The notes under the pieces were generated by a model. That model was not told where the DNA came from, did not search any database, and worked only from the letters and a program-made list of their open reading frames with translations. A program made the translations under genes and the position numbers. A DNA stretch of 54,167 nt from positions 1 through 54,167 of the forward strand of contig JAEDKA010000020.1 of the NCBI GenBank assembly GCA_016296065.1, read 5' to 3'. The DNA comes from Kiritimatiellia bacterium (GTDB lineage Bacteria; Verrucomicrobiota; Kiritimatiellia; RFP12; UBA1067). Shown one piece after another: positions 19,523-28,900 of this stretch (position 1 is its first letter; each line of letters starts with the position of its first letter).

Positions 19523-19603
19523 GCGAAGACGCCCAGGGACTTTCCGCTCGCACGCGACGAGTTCCGTAGCGGCTGTTTCTCGACTTTCCATTCCTGCGGA
19601 AAG

Positions 19604-19633
19604 TTGTACAGTTTCTTGAGAAAGTTGTATAGT
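19604..19633 (+). promoter_or_regulatory. Promoter ahead of the RHS fragment
   Basis: TTGTAC (19604-19609), 18 nt, TATAGT (19628-19633). The two boxes sit in a tandem repeat of GAAAGTTGTAYAGT. It may be a surviving promoter of the decayed RHS gene. Confidence 0.4.
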
Positions 19634-19718
19634 CTTGTCTCCCGCGAAAACGAAAAAACAACCGTAATGCGGCTTTTTGCGCCGCAGCTTTCGTCCTCGC
19701 CCGTCTCCGGCAAGACAA

Positions 19719-20608
19719 CCCTCGACATCACGCTAACCTACGCCCGTGGCGAAAATATTGAGCAGAAAACCGAGGCGTTCATTGATGGAATATGGTATAC
19801 TATTGCTAGAAAACGCATGACGTACAACTCCGAAGGCAAGCGCACGTCGCTCGAAAACCTCGCCGGGCAAGTCACGACCACGGCGTGGGACTGCTGTCAC
19901 AAGGTTTCGGAAACGCAGCCCGACGGCTCGACTACGACATGGGATTACGATGATGATGGCCGCGTAATCGCCTCGTCGCGCTTGATCCCGCTCGATATAA
20001 CAAATGTCACATGGCTCACAACCTGTTACGAGTACGACGCCCTCGGCCGCCTCGTCTCCACCTCCGCCGACTACGAGCCAACTGTTGAATATACCTACGA
20101 CACCCTTGGCAACCGCATTGCCACTACCCGCAGGGTCGGTGCTGCGGCGACTGGTACAACGAGCATCCTGCTCGTTGATGCCGGATGGCGAAAAACCGAA
20201 ACGCTCTCTTCTTTCGTTCTCGACAATGCCCTCGTTTGGCCTGCCAAAACCAACATCGTATCCTGCTCCGATGCCGGCATCGCGCCGCTCGTCACTTCCT
20301 CGACGCGCCAGATCACCGGTCTCACGCCGTCGCTCGTCGCTCTGTCCATTACGACCGACGTCCGTGGCAATGTCTCTGAGTCGCGCGTTGAATTCGATGG
20401 ATTCGAGTCTGTCGTGATCGACATCAACCCCGCGCAGACTTGTCGTGCGGAATCGCACTCCCGCCTAGGCGAGTCGGTCCGCTCGGTTTCCGTCTCTGGC
20501 GTCGAATCGGGCTCGTTTTACGACGGCCTCGGCCGTCAGATTGCGTTTCAGTTTGGTGCAAATTCGGTATATGAAGTAAATATGCTTAAGCGTGCCTGGT
20601 TTGAATAA
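19719..20608 (+). pseudogene. RHS/YD-repeat protein fragment 1
   Basis: About 295 codons of an RHS-type YD-repeat protein: TTAWDCCHKVSETQPDGSTT, YDDDGRVI, CYEYDALGRLV, YTYDTLGNRI. Real RHS proteins exceed 1000 residues and have an N-terminal region and a conserved core end, both missing here. The open frame extends upstream to 19604 but the sequence before about 19719 does not look like RHS. It ends at 20608 close to a short alternative frame (20580-20684). Part of the sequence is duplicated at 21782. Confidence 0.75.
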
Positions 20609-20684
20609 TGTTTTTCAGAAGCCAAGTTTGAAAAATGTCAAAGGTTGTGTAAAGGCGCATGCAAAAGAATTAGGGGTTAAGTAA
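20580..20684 (+). pseudogene. Possible frameshifted RHS C-terminal (toxin tip) remnant
   Basis: A +1 frame overlapping the end of RHS fragment 1 gives 34 codons ending CVKAHAKELGVK and then a stop, 21 nt before the next gene. RHS C-termini are variable toxin tips followed directly by an immunity gene. This would fit, but the piece is too short to identify. Confidence 0.25.
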
Positions 20685-20705
20685 GTGTGCAGATGGAGGT
20701 CGCCG

Positions 20706-21593
20706 ATGTTATTTAAGGGTTTAAGTTGTTTTGCGCGGTTGCTTTGGCTTTTACTTGTCCTCTACGCGGTCAAACCATCCGTCGTATTCCTAACATATGT
20801 GATACCAGCTTGCTTTATCGATTATAATGTCTGCGCGGTTTCTCTGTACAGGTTTTTCAGTTCTTCTGTCGTAAGTATTGTGTTCACGCTATTCTGCGCG
20901 TCAATGACGGCATTCGTTAGTGGCATGGCGGTTATTGTCGCGAGGCGGTGGTGGTGTAAAGCTGTTGGGATGTTGCTGTTGATTATTCTGCTGCCGTTCC
21001 AGTTCTCGGAAATATGTTTCCCCGCAAACCTCTGTTTTGGAGGCGGCAATAAGGTTACAATGTGTCATGGCGAGGTCGGGGGAATGATGGTTCAGTCCAT
21101 GCCGAATAACCGAATTATGGCCGTGAAGTTGGAAGGCATCGGATATCCTCCTTACGCAATTTTCAATGGATTTGACATCGCTGGGGTTTCTAAGAGGCAA
21201 ATTGGAGATGACTATATGGTTGCAGTCTGGATGACTGATGCTGCACGGGCTCGATTGTCGCGCATCCTGGCGAAATGTAAAGCAATCGGCTATCTTGTTA
21301 TCCAAGGAAGGGATATGCATTATGTTGATATCGTCGATGGATTCCTGCAGAAGGATGGACTGTATTACATCGGGTACTGTGGAGAATCAGAGGAAAAGGC
21401 GTCAGATTTTATGTTGATGGTTGATCTGGCGCCAATGGCGGTTTCGCATGAGGAGATGAATGGCTCGAAGACTTCAATTGTTGGCGATGACGGGAGTACC
21501 TTCTGCGGGGAACGTATTATGAATCTTGATTCGTTTATAGCAAAAGGAAGGATAAAGGACTGCGGTCAGATGGATGTCCATAGGAATAACTAA
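20706..21593 (+). CDS. Unknown membrane protein downstream of the RHS fragment, possible immunity protein
   Basis: 295 residues. The ATG at 20706 has GGAGG 7 nt upstream; the in-frame GTG at 20685 does not. Hydrophobic segments are at about 12-38, 53-78 and 87-102, followed by a soluble domain of about 190 residues. Base composition is clearly more AT-rich than the neighbours, a sign of recent acquisition. Position directly after an RHS tip is where immunity genes sit, but no family is recognised. The last codons may be frameshifted: another frame continues from about 21555 to 21681 with protein-like sequence (GRNVVILDVDWPTNSVDD). Confidence 0.6.
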   Translation: MLFKGLSCFARLLWLLLVLYAVKPSVVFLTYVIPACFIDYNVCAVSLYRFFSSSVVSIVFTLFCASMTAFVSGMAVIVARRWWCKAVGMLLLIILLPFQFSEICFPANLCFGGGNKVTMCHGEVGGMMVQSMPNNRIMAVKLEGIGYPPYAIFNGFDIAGVSKRQIGDDYMVAVWMTDAARARLSRILAKCKAIGYLVIQGRDMHYVDIVDGFLQKDGLYYIGYCGESEEKASDFMLMVDLAPMAVSHEEMNGSKTSIVGDDGSTFCGERIMNLDSFIAKGRIKDCGQMDVHRNN

Positions 21594-21690
21594 GTCGGGA
21601 CGCAATGTGGTTATATTAGACGTCGACTGGCCAACTAATAGTGTGGACGATGTTTCTGCTGTGGTGTTTCCATGCAAATAGGAGGAATTC

Positions 21691-21780
21691 GTGAGAATCG
21701 GAAGATACTGTATTGGAGCTTGCAAAGCACCATTTTACGGGCGTTTTGTGAAATGGGGTACGACGGAAATAGCGAGGTGA
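21691..21780 (+). CDS. 29-residue small ORF with a strong ribosome-binding site
   Basis: GTG start with AGGAGG 5 nt upstream (21680-21685). The peptide is MRIGRYCIGACKAPFYGRFV followed by nine more residues. It lies in the low-GC RHS region directly before RHS fragment 2. It could be a real small protein or the first codons of a truncated gene. No homologue is recognised. Confidence 0.3.
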   Translation: MRIGRYCIGACKAPFYGRFVKWGTTEIAR

Positions 21781-21781
21781 A

Positions 21782-22078
21782 ATTTCTGAAACCCGTACCG
21801 AGGCGTACGTCGACGGAATTTGGTATACTATCTCCCAAAACCGCATGACATATAACGAACAGGGCAAGCGCACGTCGCTCGAAAACCGCGCCGGGCAAGT
21901 CACGACCACGGCGTGGGACTGTTCTGCTTGCACTCCTGTTGGCGAGGTGATTCCAGCCGCAAAGAACGCAAAGAGCGCAAAGCCCGCCTCCGCCTTCGAC
22001 GACATCGGCAACCGGCTGATCAGTAGGCGATCAAAGATCACCAACGCCCGCGGCGGACAAGGAAGAAGACATCAATAA
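21782..22078 (+). pseudogene. RHS/YD-repeat protein fragment 2
   Basis: The first 40 codons repeat fragment 1 closely: TEAYVDGIWYTI, RMTYNEQGKRTSLEN, GQVTTTAWDC, against 19767-19893. It then diverges into a short basic tail. There is no start codon or signal peptide. Such duplicated RHS pieces are typical of loci that exchange C-terminal cassettes by recombination. Confidence 0.7.
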
Positions 22079-22099
22079 TTTCATGGAGGGACTGGGAAA

Positions 22100-23080
22100 A
22101 TGAAGAATGGCTGCGTTATTCCTGTTCTTATTTTTGCGGTTATGATGGCGCAGATCGCGCGTGGGGCTGAGTGTATCGAGCCTGTCACTGATATGTATAT
22201 GATTGTGGACTTGTCTTCTAACTCTACTTGCCGGGTGTCGTATCGTGATTCGGTTCCCATGGGAGGGTGGAGTTCGGAATATAAGAAAACAAAGCTTGTC
22301 TTGCGCAAAATCCCGGAGGGTACATTTAAGATGGGCGGGTATATCAGAAATGAGGTCGGACTGAGCGAGAAGGATGCCCCGTTCTTTTGCGGAGAGGTAC
22401 GCGATGTGAAGATCTCGAGACCATATTACTTAGGTGTATTCGAGGTTACGCAGCGCCAATACGAGATGGTGACAGGCACGAATCCTTCTGTCTGGGTGTC
22501 GGAGATGCATCCAGTAAATTGCGTGAGCTGGGTTGATGTTAGGGGAGAGGACTCGACTGCGCCACAAGGAGTTTGCGGGCCATCGGTTGTGGGGGATTGT
22601 TCATTCCTCGGCCGATTGCGCAAAATTACTGGCCTTGACGGGTTTGATCTTCCCACCGAGGCACAATGGGAATGCGCGTGCAAAGGCGGTACGGATGAAG
22701 ACGTTTCCGAGTCGGGGCTTGCATCAGGCGGCCCTTCTGCCCTGCTTGTTGCTCGCTGCTGGGAAAATGGAGGTGCGTTCTGGCCGACGAACTGTGTTGT
22801 CGCAGATGTAGGATCGTATGCGCCGAATCCGTATGGGTTGTATGATATGCACGGAAATGTTTTTGAGTGGTGCATTGACCGCCGTGCAAAATACGATGAC
22901 AATGTCGATGTAGATCCGATGAATTACGGGGACAGTTCTCAGGGACACGTCGACAGAGTCTTGCGAGGCGGCAGTGGCAGGGTAGACGCTAGGCATTGTA
23001 ATTCGTCGTTTCGTTGGGGGGCTTCCGCGCGGGCGAGGATCAATGAATATGGCTTTCGCATTGCTTATTGCATCCCTTGA
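22100..23080 (+). CDS. Exported SUMF1 / formylglycine-generating-enzyme-like protein
   Basis: 326 residues with a ribosome-binding site GGAGGGAC at 22084 and a signal peptide to about residue 22. The SUMF1 (FGE-sulfatase) fold is clear: IPEGTFKMG, YYLGVFEVTQRQYE, LPTEAQWECACKGG, NPYGLYDMHGNVFEWC, VLRGGS and a closing GFRIA. Near the end, ARHCNSSFRWG keeps one cysteine where true FGEs use a Cys pair. Classic copper-dependent formylglycine formation is therefore doubtful, and a binding role is possible. It follows RHS debris. Confidence 0.85.
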   Translation: MKNGCVIPVLIFAVMMAQIARGAECIEPVTDMYMIVDLSSNSTCRVSYRDSVPMGGWSSEYKKTKLVLRKIPEGTFKMGGYIRNEVGLSEKDAPFFCGEVRDVKISRPYYLGVFEVTQRQYEMVTGTNPSVWVSEMHPVNCVSWVDVRGEDSTAPQGVCGPSVVGDCSFLGRLRKITGLDGFDLPTEAQWECACKGGTDEDVSESGLASGGPSALLVARCWENGGAFWPTNCVVADVGSYAPNPYGLYDMHGNVFEWCIDRRAKYDDNVDVDPMNYGDSSQGHVDRVLRGGSGRVDARHCNSSFRWGASARARINEYGFRIAYCIP

Positions 23081-23121
23081 AAATGGTGCAAAGGATTATT
23101 CTGTGTAAGATCTACAGCATA

Positions 23122-23226
23122 AGGAAGTCCGTCGCGGAGCGACGGACCCCCTAAGTGGACGAACCAACAGGAGGTCCATCGCTCCGCGATGGACATAAGG
23201 CAGTGTAACCCGAATGGGGGGTTCCC
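23122..23226. repeat. Dispersed 105-bp repeat, copy B
   Basis: Matches 66-170 over its whole length, with a few mismatches. It includes both palindromes and the trailing AAGGCAGTGTAACCC. The 3' end of this copy supplies the CCC-GAAT-GGG element of the GH97 promoter. Confidence 0.85.
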
Positions 23227-23250
23227 TGTCGCGGGCAAATCGTGTATAAT
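23209..23250 (+). promoter_or_regulatory. GH97 promoter with CCC-N4-GGG element
   Basis: CCCGAATGGG starts at 23209, 36 nt before TATAAT (23245-23250). There is no -35 match. Ribosome-binding site GGAGA is at 23266. Confidence 0.55.
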
Positions 23251-23277
23251 TGACGGCATAAGAATGGAGAAGCCTAA

Positions 23278-25146
23278 ATGAAAAAGTCATTTGTATTGTC
23301 TTTGGTCATGATTGCCGCGGGAGTTGCAGCTGCGAACGTCGCGGTGAAGGGACCAGACGGTCGTCTAGAGTTCCGTCTCAGGGCGGAGAACGGCGCGCCG
23401 CAGTGGAGCGCTGCGTATGACGGACGGTCCGTCGCGGAATGGTCTCCGCTCGGGCTCGTGACCGAATACGGCGACTTCACGAAGGGCGTGAGGCTTGGCG
23501 AGGCGAAGAAGGGGCGCTTCCGCGACGCGTACACCCTGCCGCAGGGCAAGCGGTCAAAGGTCAAGGTGGAAATGAACATGGCCGTCGTGCCGCTTCTTGC
23601 GGACAACGCGAAGCTTGGCTTCGAGGTGCGCGTAGGAAAGAACGACCTCGCGTTCCGGTACTTTGTCGAGAAGGCGACTGCCGTGCAACGCGAGGCGACG
23701 GGCTTCGCGTTCGCGTCCGGCGCGAAGATGTTCGCGACACAGCAGTCCAAGCCGATGACGGGTTTTGCGCAGACGAAGCCAAGCTACGAGGAGACGTACG
23801 TCTATGACGCAGAGCTCGGCACAAAGTCCGGCAGCGGCGAGGGCTGGACGTTTCCGATGCTGATGCGCATTCCGGGTGCGGACGGGGCGAAGGACCTCTG
23901 GGCGCTCGTGTCGGAAACCGGGACGGACGGGAACTACTGCGGCTGCAGGCTTGCGGACTGGGAGAATGGATGCTTCCGCGTTGCGTTCCCGATGCCGGGG
24001 GAGGCGCGCGGAAAGGGCTCCGTCGAGCCGAAGTGCGCAGCGAGGACCTCGACTCCGTGGCGCACGCTGACGGTCGGCGATTCGCTCGCGCCAATCGTCG
24101 AGACGACGATCGCGTACGACGTCGTGAAGCCCGTCGTCCCCGCGCCGAAGAAGCCGTACGAGTTCGGACGCGGCTCGTGGAGCTGGATCGTGTGGGACGA
24201 CGCGTCGATGAACGCGGCGGACCAGCGCAAGTTCATCGACCTCGCGGCGGAGATGGGGTGGGAGCACATCCTCATCGACGCGTTCTGGGACCGCATCCCC
24301 GCGGAGGAGTTCGACGCGCTTCTCGCGTATGCGAAGGAAAGGAAGGTCGCCGTCTACCTCTGGTACAACTCGAACGGAGACTGGAACGACGCGCCGCAGA
24401 CGCCGAAGGACAGGTTCAACACGCGCGAGTCGACGGAGAAGGAGATGGCGTGGCTCGAGTCGAAGGGCGTGCGCGGCGTCAAGGTCGACTTCTGGGGCGG
24501 AGACAAGCAGTTCGTCATCGCGAAGTACTGCGAGCTCTTCGAAATCGCCAACAAGCACCACATACAGGTGATTGTCCATGGCTGCACGCTGCCGCGCGGA
24601 TGGGAGAGGATGTATCCGAACTTCGTCGGCGCGGAGGCGCTTCTCGCGAGCGAGAACGCGAAGTTCTCCAACTGGGGAATGGGCTCTACGCCGCAGTGGG
24701 CCGCGACGCATCCGTTCTGCCGCAACGCCTTCGCGATCGCCGAGTACGGTCCGGTATTCCTCAACAAGTTCCTGCGCGCGGACAACAAGTCGGGCGTGAA
24801 GAGGATCACGACGGACGGCTTCGAGCTCGCAACTGCCGTCACATACCAGAATCCGGTGCAGAACTTCGCGCTCACCCCCAACAACCTGACAGACGCGCCG
24901 CGCGATAGCATCGAGTTCATGAAGAAGGTCCCGACAGTGTGGAACGAAACGCGCTACGTCGCGGGCTATCCCGGGAAGTTCGCCGTCATTGCGCGTCGCA
25001 GCGGGAAGACGTGGTATGTCGCGGGCGTTGCGGCTGAAGACGTCGAGACAGAGATCGACCTATCCTTCGCTGGCGGAACGCGCGAGAAGATCAAGATCGC
25101 CCGCGCCGATGGATTCGTGCGGACGCTTGCCGCCACGGGCAGATGA
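23278..25146 (+). CDS. Glycoside hydrolase family 97, probable retaining alpha-galactosidase type
   Basis: 622 residues with a signal peptide (MKKSFVLSLVMIAAGVAAA). GH97 has an N-terminal super-sandwich, a central (beta/alpha)8 barrel and a C-terminal sandwich, all expected within this length. The barrel holds GVKVDFWGGDKQF with Asp404 at the nucleophile position used by retaining GH97 members, plus HGCTLPRGWERMYPNFVGAE. Inverting GH97 enzymes lack that Asp. It is probably periplasmic and removes alpha-galactosyl or similar side groups; the exact substrate is inference. It is monocistronic, under a promoter with the shared CCC-N4-GGG element. Confidence 0.92.
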   Translation: MKKSFVLSLVMIAAGVAAANVAVKGPDGRLEFRLRAENGAPQWSAAYDGRSVAEWSPLGLVTEYGDFTKGVRLGEAKKGRFRDAYTLPQGKRSKVKVEMNMAVVPLLADNAKLGFEVRVGKNDLAFRYFVEKATAVQREATGFAFASGAKMFATQQSKPMTGFAQTKPSYEETYVYDAELGTKSGSGEGWTFPMLMRIPGADGAKDLWALVSETGTDGNYCGCRLADWENGCFRVAFPMPGEARGKGSVEPKCAARTSTPWRTLTVGDSLAPIVETTIAYDVVKPVVPAPKKPYEFGRGSWSWIVWDDASMNAADQRKFIDLAAEMGWEHILIDAFWDRIPAEEFDALLAYAKERKVAVYLWYNSNGDWNDAPQTPKDRFNTRESTEKEMAWLESKGVRGVKVDFWGGDKQFVIAKYCELFEIANKHHIQVIVHGCTLPRGWERMYPNFVGAEALLASENAKFSNWGMGSTPQWAATHPFCRNAFAIAEYGPVFLNKFLRADNKSGVKRITTDGFELATAVTYQNPVQNFALTPNNLTDAPRDSIEFMKKVPTVWNETRYVAGYPGKFAVIARRSGKTWYVAGVAAEDVETEIDLSFAGGTREKIKIARADGFVRTLAATGR

Positions 25147-25155
25147 CGCATCCCA

Positions 25156-25626
25156 TTATGGTAGGCGCTCACGCCATCGCCGCGTCTTCATCGAATGTGC
25201 GCGGCGCTCGCGCGTCTTTCTGATCTCCTCGACGGCGATTCCGAAGCGCGCGATTTCATCCGCGGAGCGGAACGCGTGGCGTTCGGCGCTTTCGCCGTCC
25301 GCCAGCTCCATTGCCATCCAAAGAAAGTCGCCGGAGCGTCCGGCGGCATAGACATGGACGATGTTCGGATGATGCAGGTGCGCGACCATGCGCGCCTCAT
25401 CGGGTGCGTCTGCGCTTGCGGCGGACCTTACGAGCTTGACGGCGACGCGGCGTCCGAGCGAAATCTGCTCCGCCATGTAAACCGATCCCATTCCGCCGCC
25501 GCCTATCGGGGATATCAGTCGGAAGTCGTCGGACGTGAGGTCCGGAAGTTCATCGGTGTCGATCGCGCCGGCGCGTCCGCCCATCTCGTCAAGCTCCGCC
25601 GCGAGCGCCTTAAGGATGTCCGTCAT
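25156..25626 (-). pseudogene. Ser/Thr protein kinase, C-terminally truncated
   Basis: 156 residues. The N-lobe of a PknB-type kinase is intact: glycine loop IGGGGMGSVY (41-50), Lys64 in VAVKLV, the helix-C Glu78 and the hinge MELADGES. The frame then ends near residue 156 without the HRD catalytic loop or DFG motif, so it cannot be an active kinase. Its ATG overlaps the stop of the upstream sigma fragment (ATGA). Sigma-kinase pairs of this kind occur in Planctomycetes/Verrucomicrobia genomes. It is either a remnant or, less likely, a regulatory mini-protein. Confidence 0.75.
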
Positions 25627-25853
25627 GTCGCTTGCCTCCCGTCCTCGCAGAAGCACGACATTGTCTCGAGCGTCTTCTGCAGCCGTTCGAGCGCGCGCAC
25701 GTGGCGTATCGACGCGGCCTTGGGTTCTATTCCGAGCGCCGCCGCGCAGTCGGAGTTGGAGAGTCCGTCGAAATGCCTGAGCACCAGTATCGCGCGTGCG
25801 TTCGGTGCGGACATGGCCGCGCTATAGTCCTGTCGGGTGATTGTTGGCAGTAG
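25623..25853 (-). pseudogene. ECF sigma factor, N-terminally truncated
   Basis: Only region 4 survives: ARAILVLRHFDGLSNSDCAAALGIEPKAAS and a following helix ERLQKTLE, the -35-binding helix-turn-helix. The frame is open for 13 codons before the first ATG and reads naturally (LPTITRQDYSAAM). It then meets a stop at 25854-25856, so region 2 is lost. It is coupled to the truncated kinase by a 4-nt overlap. Both genes being broken at opposite ends suggests relic status. Confidence 0.7.
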
Positions 25854-25870
25854 TCACAACAATGTATAAT
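25828..25870 (+). promoter_or_regulatory. Promoter for the 25956 operon
   Basis: TATAAT at 25865-25870. A weak version of the shared element (TCC-TGTC-GGG) starts at 25828, again 37 nt upstream. Confidence 0.4.
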
Positions 25871-25885
25871 ATGCGGCATTTCTGC

Positions 25886-25933
25886 AGGAGGCAGGCGTTG
25901 CGACGCCATGCTGCCATGCGGGAAACATCGTAA
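25886..25933 (+). promoter_or_regulatory. Perfect Shine-Dalgarno with an 11-codon upstream ORF
   Basis: AGGAGG (25886-25891), 6 nt, then TTG opens an ORF (MRRHAAMRETS) that stops at 25931-25933, 22 nt before the large gene. It may be a leader peptide or chance. Confidence 0.25.
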
Positions 25934-25955
25934 ACAATAATACAACATCCGAAAA

Positions 25956-28900
25956 ATGGGAATGAAAATAGTCAAAACTACGGTTGCCGTTTTGTTCTCT
26001 GCATTAATGGCGTTCCTGGTTCCGTTGCGCGCGGACGCCAGCAATGCTGAATCCACCTGGATTGGCCCTGCCGACTCGTCGGAAGGTTCGATGTTCGTGG
26101 ACAGCAGCTGGAGTCCAGAGGGTAGGCCAATTAACCTGCTGATATTCAACTCGGGCAGCATTGCAAAGACAGCGCTCATCGACAAAAAGGCAAAATTTTA
26201 CGGCGAAGAGTGGCTTGAGTGGGGGGCATATGCGCGAATCGGCGACAACAATGTCAATGCGTTCTTCGGTGAGGGCACGACTAACTGCGTTGTCTGGCGC
26301 TCGGTTAAGGGGGAGAAGGAGTCCGCTGCGGAGAATGGCCTGGACCTTATCGGCGGAATCCATGTCGCGAGCGTGGATGACACCTGCATTGCGGGCGCTT
26401 TGCGCATTGAAGGCGGAACGCACAACGTGGGCAGCGAGTGGAATTACGGAGTCAACGTCGGCGAGAAGGGCGACGGATACCTGGAGCTTCGAACGGGAAC
26501 CATCGTCTCTTACGGCGACATTAATGTTTCAGGCGCCTACGATGGGTCGTTGGTCGTAGGCAGCGGTGCCCAGGGCACTGAGCCGGCGCTGCTTTCGATC
26601 GACCCTGCTTCGGAAAAATGGATCAGAGTCACCAATTCCGAAGGCGGCACGGGAAACCTTGTGATCAAGGCGGGCGGCACAGTCGCCGCAAAGCATCTGC
26701 ATTCCAACTCCGCCGCGGACAGCAGGCTCGTTCTTGACGGCGGAACGCTTGAGCACAACGCAGCATGCGCCGACGGGACGGGATTCCTCTCCGACGGACT
26801 TGACATTCGCATTACAGCGAACGGCGGAACGATCCGCGCGGACGTGGAGACGGAAATCGCCGGCGACATATTGGACGACGATCAGGCATCCGCCAGCAAG
26901 GGCACGCTCTTCAAGACCGGAAATGCAGACCTAAGGCTCGCCGGGTCGACGAGCCGTACGGGCTCGACCGAGGTCCGCGAGGGCAGGCTCGTCTTGAAGG
27001 CGGGGATTCAGCTGGGGGCCAATCTCACAATTTCCGAAGGCTGCGCGCTAGTAATTGACCTTGCCAACGCCGACAAGATGGAGTACGACCTGTTCACGGG
27101 TGGAGCGGGAATCCATCTGCCTGAGTCGGCCGTCTTCACGAACTATGTGTACGCGATCAACGGCGAGGCGTTCAATGGGGCCATCACCCAGGGCGAGGGC
27201 GGGAACGTCCACGTCTCGCTGTCCGTCAAGCCCGAAGCTGCGGTTGCCGTCATCGTTGCAGACGGGGCTGAAGACGAGTACCGCGCGTCAGTCTCGGCCG
27301 CACTCGCAGCCGCGGACTCCGGCAAGACGGTTCGCCTGCTCCGCGACGCTGTGCTTAATGAGGATGCAGTCGCTCGTGCAGGGACCGTCTTCGACCTGAA
27401 TGGATTCAAGATTACGCGCCGTGACGACGGCGTGTCGCTTCAGCTTGAAGGCGGGGCGGTTGTCAGCAACGGTACGTTCGCCACGGATGTGGTGTATTCT
27501 GAGGGCGGCGACACACTCTTCGCCATATCGAACAACGTAAGCGTGTCGATGGCTGACGTCAATGTCGGAGACCTCGGCGGATACGAGCCGTACTGCGCGC
27601 TCTCCGCAGTCGACGGAGCAACGTTTGAGATTGACGGCGGAACTTGGCGCGCGGCGACGCTTTTTGCGTCAACCAACAACAACGGACACCTTGAGATCAA
27701 GGATGGACGCTTCTTCATCCGCGCATGGCAGCGAGACTGGGAAAAGGGCGGGACCATCTCGATTTCGGGCGGACGCTTCTCGCTTGCCCCAAGGAGGGGC
27801 GATGTCAAGGATGGGTACGTCGTCATGCACATTCCGGCCGATGTTGAACTTCCGTACCAGGTCGTTCCTGCTTCCTCGGCCCTCTATACCCAGGATGGCT
27901 GGATGTTCAGCTATGCAGACGAGCAGACTGCCATGGGTGCAGTCGTAGCCAAGGTCGGAGAGCGCGTCTTCACTACCGTTTCCGACGCGGTCCGCGCAGC
28001 TTCGGCAGGCGATACGGTAACCATGGTCGCTGACGTGACGATCCTTCCCGAGCAGATAGCCATCTACAAGAACCTGACAATCGAGGGCGACGCACATCTC
28101 GTCAAGGTGCGCAGTCCGTACGTCGACGGTTCCGGCTATGTCACGGCGGACTTTACCCAGGAGTTCGACTCCGTTGTTTACGTCAGCCCAGATAGCGACG
28201 TCACTATCCGCAACCTGCACGTGATGGGCGGAGGAGTGATACGCGGCGACTACGACAACGCCGGCAGGTACGGCATCGTCAACGACGGTGTCCTCCTGCT
28301 CGACGACGTAACCGTGACGCGTTCGAACGGGGCGGTCTACAACAGAGTCGGCGGACGCATGCGCATGGAGGACTGCCGCATCGTGCGCAACTGCCGCCAC
28401 AGCGCGGGCGGGTTCTACAACCACGGCTTCGCGGTGATGAACCGGACGAGCCTCTCCGAGAACCGCTCTCTGAACGACTACGGCGGCGGCGGAGCCTGCG
28501 AGAACGGCGGCGAACTCTACGTCAACAACTGCGTCATATGCAACAACTCCTCCACGGAGATCGGCGGCGCGATCAACAACTTCAGCACCCTCGCGGGGCA
28601 TCCGCGCCTCTACATGATGAACACGACTGTTTCGGGCAACTTCTGCGCGACGAGCATCGGGTACCACAACGGCGGCGGAATCGGCGTGCGCGCCTTCAAC
28701 CAGCCAGGCACGTTCTACTCGCTGAACAACCTCATCTGCTGCAACTACCGCGTGGAGCTAATGGACGACACGATAGGGCTGTCGGACGTCGCGATACTTG
28801 AGAACAGTCTTCTCGAGGACGGCATGACCAACAAGCTCTACTACACGGTATTCGACGACGGCGGGATGATCCGCGAGCCCGGCACCGTCGACAAGAGCGT

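Noticed and set aside
16787..19591. 934-codon minus-strand ORF opposite the beta-helix gene
   Set aside because: Same GC artefact; the plus strand has a signal peptide, operon spacing and a clear fold.
19604..20608. Intact RHS gene
   Set aside because: Far shorter than RHS proteins, no signal or N-terminal domain, no core end motif, and a duplicated fragment downstream.
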